Part shown: positions 8,868 through 17,540 of the stretch, one piece after another | How the letters are laid out: every line of letters begins with the position of its first letter | Numbering within the stretch: the stretch's first letter is position 1 | Assembly (NCBI GenBank): GCA_013816845.1 | Contig: JACDDU010000002.1 | Coordinates: 124,001-188,000, forward strand | Source: Gammaproteobacteria bacterium | Lineage (GTDB): Bacteria > Pseudomonadota > Gammaproteobacteria > DSM-16500 | Direction of reading: 5' to 3' | Length of the DNA: 64,000 nt | The notes under the pieces: model-generated | The model's database searches: none | What the model saw: only the letters and a program-made list of their open reading frames with translations | Told to the model about the DNA's origin: nothing | Translations under genes and position numbers: made by a program

Positions 8868-9059
8868 TTAATCCTGATTCGTATCATCTTCATCCTGGTT
8901 TGAGACAGGGTCGCCTGCTACGCGGTGCTTTTCACTCGCCCAATCGCCTAAATCGATAAGCTTACAACGTTCACTGCAAAAAGGCCGGAAAGCGTTTTGG
9001 GTGTCCCAGACGCTTGTTTTTTTACAAGTTGGACAAGTGATAATAGTTTTCTGATTCAT
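8868..9059 (-). CDS. yacG: DNA gyrase inhibitor YacG (zinc-binding)
   Basis: YacG is a small zinc protein that binds GyrB and inhibits gyrase. The 63-residue product carries the four metal ligands as CPTCKK and [15 protein letters not shown], with the family-typical [15 protein letters not shown] segment. The start is ATG 9059, which overlaps the zapD stop as ATGA (9056-9059) and indicates translational coupling; a TTG further upstream would lengthen it needlessly into zapD. The C-terminal tail is acidic (DEDDTNQD). The coaE-zapD-yacG order is conserved in many gammaproteobacteria, here attached to the pil genes. Confidence 0.93.
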   Translation of the reverse strand: MNQKTIITCPTCKKTSVWDTQNAFRPFCSERCKLIDLGDWASEKHRVAGDPVSNQDEDDTNQD

Positions 9060-9829
9060 AGGTTGCAGTAAGAGACCCAAAATGGAAGGTTGCTTGCGTA
9101 TTGTACAGGTCGATTTTCAATTTCGTGAGAATAAAAACGAACACTTAAAAAATGTCGCCCAATGCTTGGTTCAGGGTAAGCTGCAACTTCACGAGGGATG
9201 CAAATTCGAATCATTCGCAGGTTGGCGTTCGGATCTAGCAACTCTTGATGAAAGCCATGTACAGCCGTTTTTTGTTCAGTCTTAGAATGTTTACGCACCA
9301 GGTCAAGTACCAAAGCAAATGCTTTTTTGATTTGAGCAAAGTCTTTTAACCAATCGTTAATGACTTGCTGTCTAGTTTCGACAGGTTGTTGTAACCAATA
9401 GTGATAAACAGGGGTATCGAAACTACAGCCGCCACCAGGACTTGCCAGATGAGAGCGGAGAGTATTCAGTAATTCAACATCGCGTAGCCGATTGCCAATT
9501 TTGCCACTGGTTTCAATAAAAGTACGCGATAAATCATTCAATTGTTGCGTCAACGATTGAAGTTTTACAGCATCAATATCGGGTTGCCCACCATAGCGCA
9601 TTAGATTAGCCAAGAGATGGCTCAATTCTTTTGCTAATTTGGCTTTCAAATCGGGCCGGTCCAAAACTTGTAAAATTTGAATGATATTATTAATGATATT
9701 GCGCGTGCCAAGCAAAGAGACATCATTTAATTGATGATCAATTTGGTCGAACAATTGCTCTAAACGTAAACAAACGCGAATCACTTCGTTTAAAGGATGT
9801 TCATATATGATGGTATCTTTCATGGTCAT
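9056..9829 (-). CDS. zapD: Cell division protein ZapD
   Basis: ZapD (YacF) cross-links FtsZ filaments at the division septum. The 257-residue product begins with the family signature [21 protein letters not shown] and ends with a beta-rich C-terminal domain ([27 protein letters not shown]), both typical. It is mostly helical in the first two thirds. ATG 9829 and ATG 9823 are both possible starts. It is followed by yacG with a four-base overlap and preceded by coaE with a 99-base gap, in a run of - strand genes starting at pilA. Confidence 0.93.
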   Translation of the reverse strand: MTMKDTIIYEHPLNEVIRVCLRLEQLFDQIDHQLNDVSLLGTRNIINNIIQILQVLDRPDLKAKLAKELSHLLANLMRYGGQPDIDAVKLQSLTQQLNDLSRTFIETSGKIGNRLRDVELLNTLRSHLASPGGGCSFDTPVYHYWLQQPVETRQQVINDWLKDFAQIKKAFALVLDLVRKHSKTEQKTAVHGFHQELLDPNANLRMIRICIPREVAAYPEPSIGRHFLSVRFYSHEIENRPVQYASNLPFWVSYCNL

Positions 9830-9928
9830 TGACTATGCCGGTATTGATCCATAATCATAACATGAGTTGCAGGGTTATTAGACAGTATAATAACTGCTTT
9901 ACCCACACGTATAAAGGAAAATTTAAGA

Positions 9929-10528
9929 TCAACCAAGTTTGCAAAGCTCGCGGTAAAAATGATCAAGCTTTTCAACTTGTGGAATAAGTTCAGTTAACTC
10001 TCCGCGATTGTAAATGACATCGTCTGCTTTTTCTAAGCGTTTTGATTGAGATAACTGTGCATTTAAAATAGCTTCCACAGCCGCTGAATGGTGATGATCT
10101 CGCAATTGAACGCGGGTTTTCTGTAACGCAAGCGGTGCATCAACCACTAGAATTCGATTAATAAATGGATAGGAATTGACTTCGATGAGAAGTGGAATGA
10201 CTGCTATACAGTAGGGCGTTTTAAGTTGTTTAATTTGCGCTAAAATTTCAGCAAGAATTAAGGGATGAAGTAAGTTTTCAAGCCAAAGCCGTTCCTTGGC
10301 ATCAGCAAAAATGAGTTGACGTAGTTGGGATCGATTTAATTGACCTGCCTGAATGATATTTTCTTTTTGAAAATGATCTTGAATAGCAGCAAAAACCTGC
10401 GTTCCTGGTTGAGTTAAATTTTTAGCAATTTCATCTGCGTCGATAATCGGGACACCGTGTTTAGCAAACAAATTGGCAACGGTGGTTTTACCAACGCCAA
10501 TTCCGCCTGTTAAACCTATGACTAGCAT
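9929..10528 (-). CDS. coaE: Dephospho-CoA kinase
   Basis: CoaE phosphorylates dephospho-CoA at the 3' hydroxyl, the last step of coenzyme A synthesis, in the cytoplasm. The 199-residue protein opens with the P-loop GLTGGIGVGKTT, continues with PIIDADEIAKNLTQPG (substrate-binding Asp) and LIFADAKERLWLENLLHP, and has the lid and C-terminal helices expected (VDAPLALQKTRVQLRD). ATG 10528 gives the standard N terminus MLVIGLTGG. It starts 20 bases after pilD ends; coaE next to the type IV pilus biogenesis genes is a recurring gammaproteobacterial arrangement. Confidence 0.95.
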   Translation of the reverse strand: MLVIGLTGGIGVGKTTVANLFAKHGVPIIDADEIAKNLTQPGTQVFAAIQDHFQKENIIQAGQLNRSQLRQLIFADAKERLWLENLLHPLILAEILAQIKQLKTPYCIAVIPLLIEVNSYPFINRILVVDAPLALQKTRVQLRDHHHSAAVEAILNAQLSQSKRLEKADDVIYNRGELTELIPQVEKLDHFYRELCKLG

Positions 10529-10548
10529 ATCAACCTAAAAAATTGTGG

Positions 10549-11415
10549 TTAAATGATTTCAAAATAATATTGCATGATAGGACCGCCCCATAATAAGGCA
10601 ACCCAGCCTGCAAGAGCAAGATAGGGACCAAAAGGAAGGGGGACACTTTTGATCTGGCGCTTGATAAGCATGCCCGTCACACTGAAGATAATGCCAGAAA
10701 CTGAGGCAAGCAAAATGATTAAAGGCAGCATTTGCCAGCCTGTGAATGCCCCGATCGCTGCTAAAAATTTAAAATCTCCTTGCCCCATGCCCGTCTTGCC
10801 AGTAACGAAAGAGAATATTAATTGCGTTAATGCAAAAATAGCATAACCGACGATGGCCCCAATAATAGCATCTGTACTGTTGGCAAATAAAGGTACAATG
10901 CTGCAAAGTAGCCCAATCCATAATAAAGCGAGAGTAAGTGAGTCAGGTAGCAAGTGAAAATCAAGATCGATGAAAGTTAAGCAAATACAAAACCAAGTAA
11001 AAATCAAAGCAGCAAGTGTTTCCCAAGAAAATCCAAATCGCCAGACAACGTACATTGAGGCGATACAAGTTAGTCCTTCAACCAACGGATAGCGTGCGGA
11101 AATGCGCGCGCGACAATTTGCGCAATGACCTCGCAACCATGCAAAACTTAACAGCGGTATATTGTGCCAAGGACGAATCACCTTTTTACATTGTGGGCAA
11201 TGAGAAAAAGGAAGATAGAGATTAATTTTTTCTTCTTCACTGGGATTTGGTTTTAAGCCCAAATAAATGCGGCATTCTTCACTCCAAGAGCGTTCCATCA
11301 TACGGGGAAGTCTATAAATAACGACATTGAGAAAACTGCCAATAAATAAAGATAAAATACCCACAACAATGATGAAAGCCTGAGGGTTTGTGCGAAAAAA
11401 ATCCATTGTTTCCAT
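10549..11415 (-). CDS. pilD: Type IV prepilin peptidase/N-methylase PilD
   Basis: PilD is an inner-membrane aspartic protease that cleaves the leader of type IV pilins and pseudopilins and N-methylates the new N terminus. The 288-residue product has the N-terminal cytoplasmic zinc motif CPQC...CANC, several hydrophobic membrane segments, and the two catalytic Asp regions: TFIDLDFHLLPD, and GMGQGDFKFLAAIGAFTGW (G-x-G-D). ATG 11415 is two bases after the pilC stop, with AGGAAG as ribosome site; an in-frame ATG at 11406 is an alternative. Besides PilA it would process type II secretion pseudopilins if these exist elsewhere. Confidence 0.95.
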   Translation of the reverse strand: METMDFFRTNPQAFIIVVGILSLFIGSFLNVVIYRLPRMMERSWSEECRIYLGLKPNPSEEEKINLYLPFSHCPQCKKVIRPWHNIPLLSFAWLRGHCANCRARISARYPLVEGLTCIASMYVVWRFGFSWETLAALIFTWFCICLTFIDLDFHLLPDSLTLALLWIGLLCSIVPLFANSTDAIIGAIVGYAIFALTQLIFSFVTGKTGMGQGDFKFLAAIGAFTGWQMLPLIILLASVSGIIFSVTGMLIKRQIKSVPLPFGPYLALAGWVALLWGGPIMQYYFEII

Positions 11416-11417
11416 GG

Positions 11418-12545
11418 TTAAAGAAGACTTCCTAATTTAAAAATGGGCAAATATATTCCAATAACTAATCCACCGATTAAAACACCAACCCCTACCATAA
11501 TCAAGGGATCTAACAATTGGTTAAGATAGAATAGTAAGGTTTCAATTTCTTCTTCAAGATTGTCCGCAACGTTGTTAAGCATTGCGTCTAAACGGCCAGT
11601 TTCTTCCCCAGTTTTTATTAAATGAATGAGCATGACAGAGAATAAGGCTTGGTTTTGCAAGACATAACTTAGTGGCATGCCAGTACTCATGCCAGTTTGG
11701 ATTTGGTGAAGCATGGCTTGATACCATTGACGCTGATCTAACTTTCGAAGCAACCTTAAAGTTTCAAGGATAGGCAGCCCAGCATCGAGACATAAAGCCA
11801 TAGTTCTTGTGAAACGCGCTAAAATAATTTTACGTATAAAATAACGGTAAAAAGGCAGTCGATTTAATATTTTATTTAAAATATTAATGTGATTATTTCC
11901 ATAATATTGATAAAAGCTAGAAATAATTATAAAAAAAATAAAATAGTGACCGTATTGGCGAAACAGGGTCGCGATAAAAAAAATGACACGGGTAAGGAGA
12001 GGTAAATCCGTAGTCATATCAGTAACAATGGTTTGAAAGTGTGGAATGACCACAAAGAACATGATGCCTGTCACCGCAGTTGCAATACTCAAAACAATGC
12101 ACGGATAAAATAAAGCTTGTTTTAATCGTTTACGAATTTTAATCGTCTTATCTAGATGGAATAGTAAACGATGTAGGGTGATTTCAAGCGTTCCTGTTTG
12201 TTCGCCAATTTTAATCAGTTCACAAGTAATAGCATTAAAGTGAAAATGCATTTTAAAACTTTGATATAAACTTTTACCCGCTAAAATATTATTTTTAATA
12301 GTGACTAACACTTGAGATAAAGGGGTATTTTTTTGAGTTGCAATAACAATATTGCAGCAATCGATAATAGGTAACCCAGCATCAATTAACGTTGAAAATT
12401 GTTGTAAAAAAATAAATTGTTCGGTCTCAGATATTTTTTTGGGGTGCGCAAAAGTTAATTTTAATTGTAAGAAGTTCCTAAAACGCGTTGCAATTCTTGA
12501 TAAGTCGTCTCGCCACTTTTTATTTTTTCGCATCCTGATTGCCAT
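11418..12545 (-). CDS. pilC: Type IV pilus inner-membrane platform protein PilC
   Basis: PilC is the polytopic platform on which the assembly ATPase acts. The 375-residue product has two T2SSF domains (about 48-170 and 250-370), each beginning with a FLQQFSTLIDAGLPI-like or FTRTMALCLDAGLPI motif, and membrane segments near 150-175, 195-215 and 345-370. It lacks much of the N-terminal extension of typical 400-residue PilC proteins. The frame overlaps the 3' end of pilB by 85 bases from ATG 12545, or 73 from ATG 12533. No later ATG exists before the conserved domain, so a long overlap, or a non-ATG start, is required. Confidence 0.9.
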   Translation of the reverse strand: MAIRMRKNKKWRDDLSRIATRFRNFLQLKLTFAHPKKISETEQFIFLQQFSTLIDAGLPIIDCCNIVIATQKNTPLSQVLVTIKNNILAGKSLYQSFKMHFHFNAITCELIKIGEQTGTLEITLHRLLFHLDKTIKIRKRLKQALFYPCIVLSIATAVTGIMFFVVIPHFQTIVTDMTTDLPLLTRVIFFIATLFRQYGHYFIFFIIISSFYQYYGNNHINILNKILNRLPFYRYFIRKIILARFTRTMALCLDAGLPILETLRLLRKLDQRQWYQAMLHQIQTGMSTGMPLSYVLQNQALFSVMLIHLIKTGEETGRLDAMLNNVADNLEEEIETLLFYLNQLLDPLIMVGVGVLIGGLVIGIYLPIFKLGSLL

Positions 12546-13594
12546 AACGAAAGCGTCTCTGTTTTTATTTTGTGTAATAGCAAAGAAGGATTTTGAAGGG
12601 ATGATGAAGCATTAACATGCTTTGACACATCCATTAATTCAAAAATCCCCGTTCGATTTATATAGCCTCCCCGGCAATGAGCACAGCCTTTCGCTCTATA
12701 TTCTTTGGTCTCAGGTATTAAAACTTTGCAATGATTGCAAAGTTTTTTAATCAAGCGTTGCGCCATAATCAAAGATAGAGAGGTGAGACTATCCAGTAAA
12801 TCAATGCCTAATATTTTAAACCGATCGATTACTTCGCTCGCATGGTTAGCATGCAAGGTAGATAAGACCAAATGTCCTGTTTGGGCAGCTTGTAAGGCAA
12901 TTTTTGCCGTTTCAAAATCACGTATTTCACCAATCATAATGATATCGGGATCTTGCCGTAAAAAAGCGCGTAAGATGGTTGCAAAGTCGAGACCAATTTT
13001 CGGATGAACCATCACTTGATTAATTCCTGCGAGTTCAATTTCAATGGGATCTTCAACAGTTAAAATATTTTTTTTTGAATTGTTAATAAATTTTAAAGCT
13101 GAATAAAGGGTTAAAGTTTTCCCTGATCCAGTCGGACCCGTGGTAAGAATCAAACCCTGCGGTTGTCTTAATTTAGTTTGTAAAAGGTTATTTTGATTTT
13201 CATTTAATCCAAGTTCGTGGAGTTTGACATTCGTGTTAAATGGGTGCTGCAACCGCATAACTATCTTTTCTCCGTGAAATGTCGGGCAAGTACTAATGCG
13301 AATTTCAGGATGATTTTCAGCCCCAGTAGTAATCCGTCCATCTTGGGGAAGTCGTTTTTCTGCTATATTTAATCCCGCGAGAATTTTAAGGCGAGTGATA
13401 ACACGTTGAGCAAATTGAAAAGGTATAGTGGTGAATTCGTATAATTCCCCATCAATTCGCGCGCGTACGCGATAAGCTTGTTCCATATATTCAATATGAA
13501 TGTCAGATGCCAACTTAGCATTTGCCTCATTTAACATGGTTTCAATAAAATGACTTACCGGTTCATCGGTATGGTGATGCATTACATTATTCAT
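12461..13594 (-). CDS. pilB: Type IV pilus assembly ATPase PilB, short form
   Basis: PilB powers pilus extension from the cytoplasmic face. Present are the N2 domain (ASDIHIEYMEQAYRVRARIDGEL...), Walker A GPTGSGKT, the Asp box and Walker B (QDPDIIMIGEIRD), the His box (GHLVLSTLHAN) and the zinc-binding tetracysteine CNHC...CAHC. With ATG 13594 it has 377 residues, so the usual N1 domain of about 150 residues is absent. ATG 13594 overlaps the pilA stop by eight bases (ATGAATAA) with GGGA upstream; a longer frame to 13648 would run 62 bases into pilA. Whether this is an extension or retraction ATPase rests on context: it lies between pilA and pilC. Confidence 0.9.
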   Translation of the reverse strand: MNNVMHHHTDEPVSHFIETMLNEANAKLASDIHIEYMEQAYRVRARIDGELYEFTTIPFQFAQRVITRLKILAGLNIAEKRLPQDGRITTGAENHPEIRISTCPTFHGEKIVMRLQHPFNTNVKLHELGLNENQNNLLQTKLRQPQGLILTTGPTGSGKTLTLYSALKFINNSKKNILTVEDPIEIELAGINQVMVHPKIGLDFATILRAFLRQDPDIIMIGEIRDFETAKIALQAAQTGHLVLSTLHANHASEVIDRFKILGIDLLDSLTSLSLIMAQRLIKKLCNHCKVLIPETKEYRAKGCAHCRGGYINRTGIFELMDVSKHVNASSSLQNPSLLLHKIKTETLSLWQSGCEKIKSGETTYQELQRVLGTSYN

Positions 13595-13991
13595 GACATA
13601 ATCCCAAGCGTAAGCAGGTTCCCGATAAGGTGAAATGCGTACCCTCAATATTAGGTTTTAGAATAAGTGTCGCTGAAAATAGAAGTTGGGTAGCAGTTGC
13701 TGTAATAACACCATTTTTTACAATGAGACTGGCTAAATTAGCAGTAGGGTGCGGTGCGGGTGGAATGCCATAATGCTCATTGGCAATGTCAGTCGGCATG
13801 ATGCCTTGTTGCAAAGCTAGAGCAACCGCAGTTTTATAAACTCCAACAAATGCAATAACTTCTGCGAAACGCGCGCGTTTTAAATAATGATGATAAGTTG
13901 GCAGCGCAATCATCGTTAAAATGCCAATAATTGAAACGACAATCATTAATTCAATTAACGAAAAGCCAATCTGTTTTCTGACAGACAGCAT
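13587..13991 (-). CDS. pilA: Type IV pilin (major or minor) PilA-like
   Basis: A 134-residue prepilin. The class III leader MLSVRKQIG is followed by the mature N terminus FSLIELMIVVSIIGILTMIALPTYHHYLKRA, with Gly at -1, Phe at +1 and Glu at +5 as PilD requires. The C-terminal part contains two Cys (GTCLRLGLCHE) that could form the pilin D-loop disulfide. It heads the - strand run pilA-pilB-pilC-pilD. The start ATG 13991 has AGAGGA-like sequence a few bases upstream on the coding strand (CTCTTC near 14002 on +). Being first in the operon with a large upstream gap suggests a promoter in 13992-14300. Confidence 0.93.
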   Translation of the reverse strand: MLSVRKQIGFSLIELMIVVSIIGILTMIALPTYHHYLKRARFAEVIAFVGVYKTAVALALQQGIMPTDIANEHYGIPPAPHPTANLASLIVKNGVITATATQLLFSATLILKPNIEGTHFTLSGTCLRLGLCHE

Positions 13992-14384
13992 AGAATCTCC
14001 GAGAAGAGGATATTGTTTAAAAGAATTTGGATAAAAGAAATAGTGCAGGGGATTGAAACAAGAAAAGCATTTATACTTTTTTTAAAAAAAAGTTGCAATA
14101 GTTTTTAAAAAAGATGATGGAGGAAGTTTGCAAGCTAGCTTGGGTGACCGCCCACGACGGATGCTCTATCTGTAAAAGCGTTGCTGCTAAAATTCTATCC
14201 TTGCGTGCACAAAAGTAGATGTGTGCATAATTTAATCTCTCGGTAACCCCTGTTTGACACGTAAAGCAAAATTCGTCACCCAAACCTTTCGAAAATTAAG
14301 CTTAAATTGACCAATCATTTAGCCACTTTTACTAGCACTCAATTTACTTTTTATCTATACTGCCACACGTTGCATCCCCCTTCA
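13992..14384. other. Intergenic region between pilA and tRNA-Thr with long-range inverted repeat
   Basis: No convincing gene in this 393-base stretch. It contains a perfect 12-base palindrome caagctagcttg at 14131-14142, and a 9-base inverted repeat TTGGGTGAC (14140-14148) / GTCACCCAA (14275-14283) that could close a structured RNA of about 145 nt on either strand; a second partial hairpin lies inside it (around 14207-14228). A 70-codon TTG-started frame on the - strand (14071-14283) has the same boundaries but is Cys/Phe-rich with no family resemblance. The interval probably also carries the pilA promoter (- strand) and the tRNA promoter (+ strand). Confidence 0.35.
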
Positions 14385-14457
<73 letters not shown>

Positions 14458-14562
14458 TCAGTAGAAACAGTAGGTTGCGAGATATTTAAATTTTAGAAAA
14501 TTAGTCAGTGCTACCGCGGTGCTACCATATAAAAGGGTATTTTTTATTTACGGAGTGTTTAT

Positions 14563-14913
14563 TTGATAGATAGGATTTTATTTGTTGGCAGCAAAAGCTT
14601 TGGTCTTGAAACTCTCCGAGTGATGCAAGAAGTTGCCCCTGGCACTCTTAAAAGAGTCATCACATGTGATGATAGCGCTGTTGAAGGATCACGGAAAGAT
14701 GATTTTGTGAGACTCTCGCGACAATATGATCTCGATTTGTTGTTTTCTAACTCTAGCGCTGCTACTCATGAAATGATCAAAGATTATCATCCCAATTTAT
14801 GTATTGTGACTGACTGGCATCAAACTCTTAACCCAGAAACTTTTATCATTCCCAAATTTGGCTTTATAGGAATACTGCCTTCAATTGTAACTAAAGGAAG
14901 CGCGCAATCTTGA
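14563..14913 (+). pseudogene. Truncated formyltransferase-like gene (N-terminal part only)
   Basis: A TTG-started frame with CGGAG upstream (14551-14555) encodes about 105 residues resembling the N-terminal Rossmann half of formyltransferases of the methionyl-tRNA/glycinamide formyltransferase fold. It runs from RILFVGSKSFGLETLRVM to LCIVTDWHQTLNPETFIIPKFGFIGILPSIVTKG. The last segment corresponds to the family's GxIGxHPSLLP catalytic loop, but the expected His is Leu here and the frame ends six residues later. The rest of the enzyme is missing; phosphotransferase-like coding starts in another frame at about 14890. This looks like a deletion junction between two unrelated genes. Confidence 0.6.
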
Positions 14914-15787
14914 AGATTTAGGTCTCGCACACCCAAGTCTCGTAGGACCATTAACAAGAGCATCTTCTCCCGCAAATCTGCAAGAGGCAACATCTGCTTT
15001 AACTGCTTATGTGCGTAGATTAGGCAAGATGCATGCAGATACAGCGGGAAAGGGAGATCAATTTCTTTCAATTTTAAAACGAGTCTACCCTCAAGCTCTC
15101 TGCTTTAATTATATTCTTGAATCAGATGCCAAAACTATTATTTTTCAGTTTAAAAAATTAATAGGACAAGAAACTAAAGAATTAGCAGCAGAAATTCACG
15201 CTGTTTTAGAGTTCTCTCAGTCGGTAAACGAATTTAATGTATTTTTACATGGGGATATTTGCCCTGATAATGTTTATTACCAAGATAATGAAATGCGTTT
15301 CATTGATTTTGAGTTTGGTGATTTTGGAAATGCATTAGTTGACGGTGTTTACTTGCGCATGCATATGCCAAGCTGCTGGTGTTCTAAGGCTGTTCCACAG
15401 TCAATTGTTTATCAAATGGAATCGATCTATCGAGAGGAATTAAAAGCGGGTATTTTATCAGCGGCTGATGACGCCGTTTATAATAAACAATTAGCTTATG
15501 CGTGTGCGTATTGGTTGGTGAGAACTATAAAACAACTTAATGATATGGACTTAATAGATCATGAATGGATTTGCCCAAGTGGTCCTGTAGATTCTGATTC
15601 TAAATGGGAGCCTGAAAAAAATGCATTTCGCCCCAGAATTTTATCAAGACTAGAAGCTTTTATTTCTTGCTCGAAAACAACAGGGCAACTTCCTAAGTTA
15701 TGCGAAGCAGCAATACATCTGCATTCTTACTTAAGGAAAATTTGGCCAGAAACTAATGAAATTGAATTTTTTCCCGTTTTTAAATAA
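14890..15787 (+). pseudogene. 5'-truncated aminoglycoside-phosphotransferase-fold kinase
   Basis: In the frame of ATG 15011, coding similarity begins earlier, at about 14890 (NLEDLGLAHPSLVGPLT, matching the hinge LEDLG of the APH family), where an upstream stop cuts the frame. The N-terminal lobe with the ATP-binding Lys is therefore missing. The C-terminal lobe is complete: FLHGDICPDNVYY (Brenner/catalytic loop HGDxxxxN) and MRFIDFEFGDFGNALVD (metal-binding Asp). From ATG 15011 the remaining product would be 258 residues and catalytically incomplete. It lies 12 bases upstream of an intact APH-fold gene. It is probably a fossil produced by deletion, though expression as a truncated protein cannot be excluded. 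Confidence 0.6.
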
Positions 15788-15799
15788 AGGAATGCTCAT

Positions 15800-16747
15800 T
15801 TGTTACATGAAGAAATGATAAATAAAGTAATTATGTTTCATTTTAATCAATCTCCAGTGTTAATTCGGCGTATGACTATTGGTATTTGCAATGAAGTATA
15901 TGATGTTGGTTTGAATAATCGAGAAGTAATTATACGCCTAAGTCCTTATGATAAGTATTTAATGGGATCGCATGATCATATTCCACGATTTAAAAAATTA
16001 GGCATTCAAGTACCGGATATTTTGTTTGAAAATTATAGTAAAACCCTAATCCCTTTTTCTTATCAAATACAAAACAAAATTGAAGGGATGGATTTAGGGA
16101 ATGTTATAGAAACTCTCACGGATGAACAATTAAAAGCTCTTGCCAAAGAAATTGCCTCCATATTTCATAAAGTGAAAACTCTCCCTTCCAGTAAAGAATA
16201 TGGCGTTATTTGGGGCGGTGGTGATAACGAGACTAGCGGCACTTGGACTGAGAGAATGAAGATATGGATAGAGGAATCAATTGAACGTGGTAAAAAAACA
16301 GGGGTGATGGATGATAAAATGCTATCGTTGGCAGAAAAATTATATACCGAATATAAATCTTATTTTGATTCAGTTAAACCCGTCACTTATTACAGGGATA
16401 TATGTTCCAAAAATGTAATGATAGATAACGGCAAGTTTAATGGCTTAGTAGATTTAGATGGCCTCACGCAAGGCGATCCATTAGAGGCAGTTGGCAGAAT
16501 AAAATTGAGCTGGTATGGCACTCATCATGGTGAGGTTTATACAAATGCCGTTATGGATGGGTTGGAGCTTATTGAAAACGAAAGAAAATTAGTTTTGGTA
16601 TATGCGTTACTTAATAAAATTTCTTGGACTTGTGAAAATGGCATTCAATTTAATCAAAATACTAAAGCAATTGTTGATAAAGAAAGAGAAAAAATAGATA
16701 AAAATGTGCTTAATGAGATTGCAATTGAATTAGGTATTTATGAATAA
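15800..16747 (+). CDS. APH-fold phosphotransferase (aminoglycoside/choline kinase-like)
   Basis: A 315-residue kinase-like protein with the APH fold. The N lobe has the nucleotide-binding strand pair MTIGICNEVYDVGLNNREVIIRLSP, with the Lys replaced by Arg. The C lobe has the catalytic loop TYYRDICSKNVMID (H replaced by Y, D and N kept) and the metal-binding segment FNGLVDLDGLTQGDPLEAVG. Such proteins phosphorylate aminoglycosides, macrolides, sugars or other small molecules; the substrate is not predictable. The start is TTG 15800, with AAAGGA at 15786-15791 at proper spacing. The sequence after its stop is a decayed GNAT-GrpB gene. Confidence 0.78.
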   Translation: MLHEEMINKVIMFHFNQSPVLIRRMTIGICNEVYDVGLNNREVIIRLSPYDKYLMGSHDHIPRFKKLGIQVPDILFENYSKTLIPFSYQIQNKIEGMDLGNVIETLTDEQLKALAKEIASIFHKVKTLPSSKEYGVIWGGGDNETSGTWTERMKIWIEESIERGKKTGVMDDKMLSLAEKLYTEYKSYFDSVKPVTYYRDICSKNVMIDNGKFNGLVDLDGLTQGDPLEAVGRIKLSWYGTHHGEVYTNAVMDGLELIENERKLVLVYALLNKISWTCENGIQFNQNTKAIVDKEREKIDKNVLNEIAIELGIYE

Positions 16748-16750
16748 GGT

Positions 16751-17486
16751 ATGTACACAATAAGTATGTCTCAAAAGCAGAAATTATTTATACGAGAACC
16801 TACGCTTGAAGATGAAAAGATATTTCTTTCAGCTATGCAACGCAGTCGTTCATTGCATTATCCGTGGGTCAAATCGTCCAGAAACTCCGCAGGAGTTTAG
16901 TGATTATTATCAGCGATTTCAACAGCCAAATTAAAAAAGTTTTTTAGTATGTGATCAATCTAGTGATATTGCAGGAGGGTTTAATATTAGTGAAATTGTT
17001 CGTGGATTGTTTCAAAATGCTTATTTAGGATTATATGTGGTTGCTGATTTCGCTGAGAAAGGTTACATGAGTGCTGGGTTAAAATTGGTTTTGGAAAGAG
17101 TTTTTAAAGAGTTTACATTGCATCGTTTGGAGGCAAACATTCAACCAGAAAATACTCATTCGGTAGAATTAAAAAGAAATGATTTCGTTATGAGGGGTAT
17201 TCTCCGTGATATCTTAAGATTGATGGTGAGTGGCGAGGCCATGAACATTGGGCAATTACGATTGAAGATTATATAAGAAATGACGCAGATATTCTAAAGA
17301 AAGATCATGTTGATATTGCTTCTTACAATCCAGAATGACCAACTATGGCTAGTCAGGAAATCAAAAAAATAAGAGAATTGTTCCTACTAATAAAATAGTC
17401 GATATTCAACACGTCGGAAGTACCGCTATTCAAAAAATGTCTGCAAAACCTATTATTGATATCCAAATTGCAGTTAGCCGGGACTG
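16751..17486 (+). pseudogene. Decayed GNAT-GrpB fusion gene, relative of the gene at 34812
   Basis: Translating all three frames recovers a protein parallel to the intact gene at 34812-35861. It begins FIREPTLEDEKIFLSAMQRS, then shifts frame after HYPWVKSS (near 16875). It then reads SDYYQRFQQPN with an in-frame stop (near 16933), then ISEIVRG..FQNAYLGLYV..KGYMSAGLKLVLERVFKE, with a further small deletion near 17165, and finally the GrpB part VDIQHVGSTAI..MSAKPIIDIQIAV. Similarity stops abruptly at about 17486, in the middle of the GrpB domain, just before the his operon. At least three lesions make it non-functional. Confidence 0.85.
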
Positions 17487-17540
17487 ACCACTCACGAGAC
17501 TGCGCGCAAAGAGCGCTCACAGCCTGAGTGCCACTCAGTT

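Noticed and set aside
9082-9285. A 67-codon + strand frame inside zapD
   Set aside because: It is the antisense of a strong coding region with clear ZapD features.
14071-14283. A 70-codon frame on the - strand
   Set aside because: TTG start without ribosome site, unusual Cys/Phe-rich composition, no family; its ends coincide with an inverted repeat, so kept only as a possible structured region.
17529-17539. The 11-mer tgccactcagt occurs here and at 33432-33442, both at gene-poor borders
   Set aside because: Identical 11-mers are expected by chance many times in a 64-kb sequence; no extended similarity around either copy.
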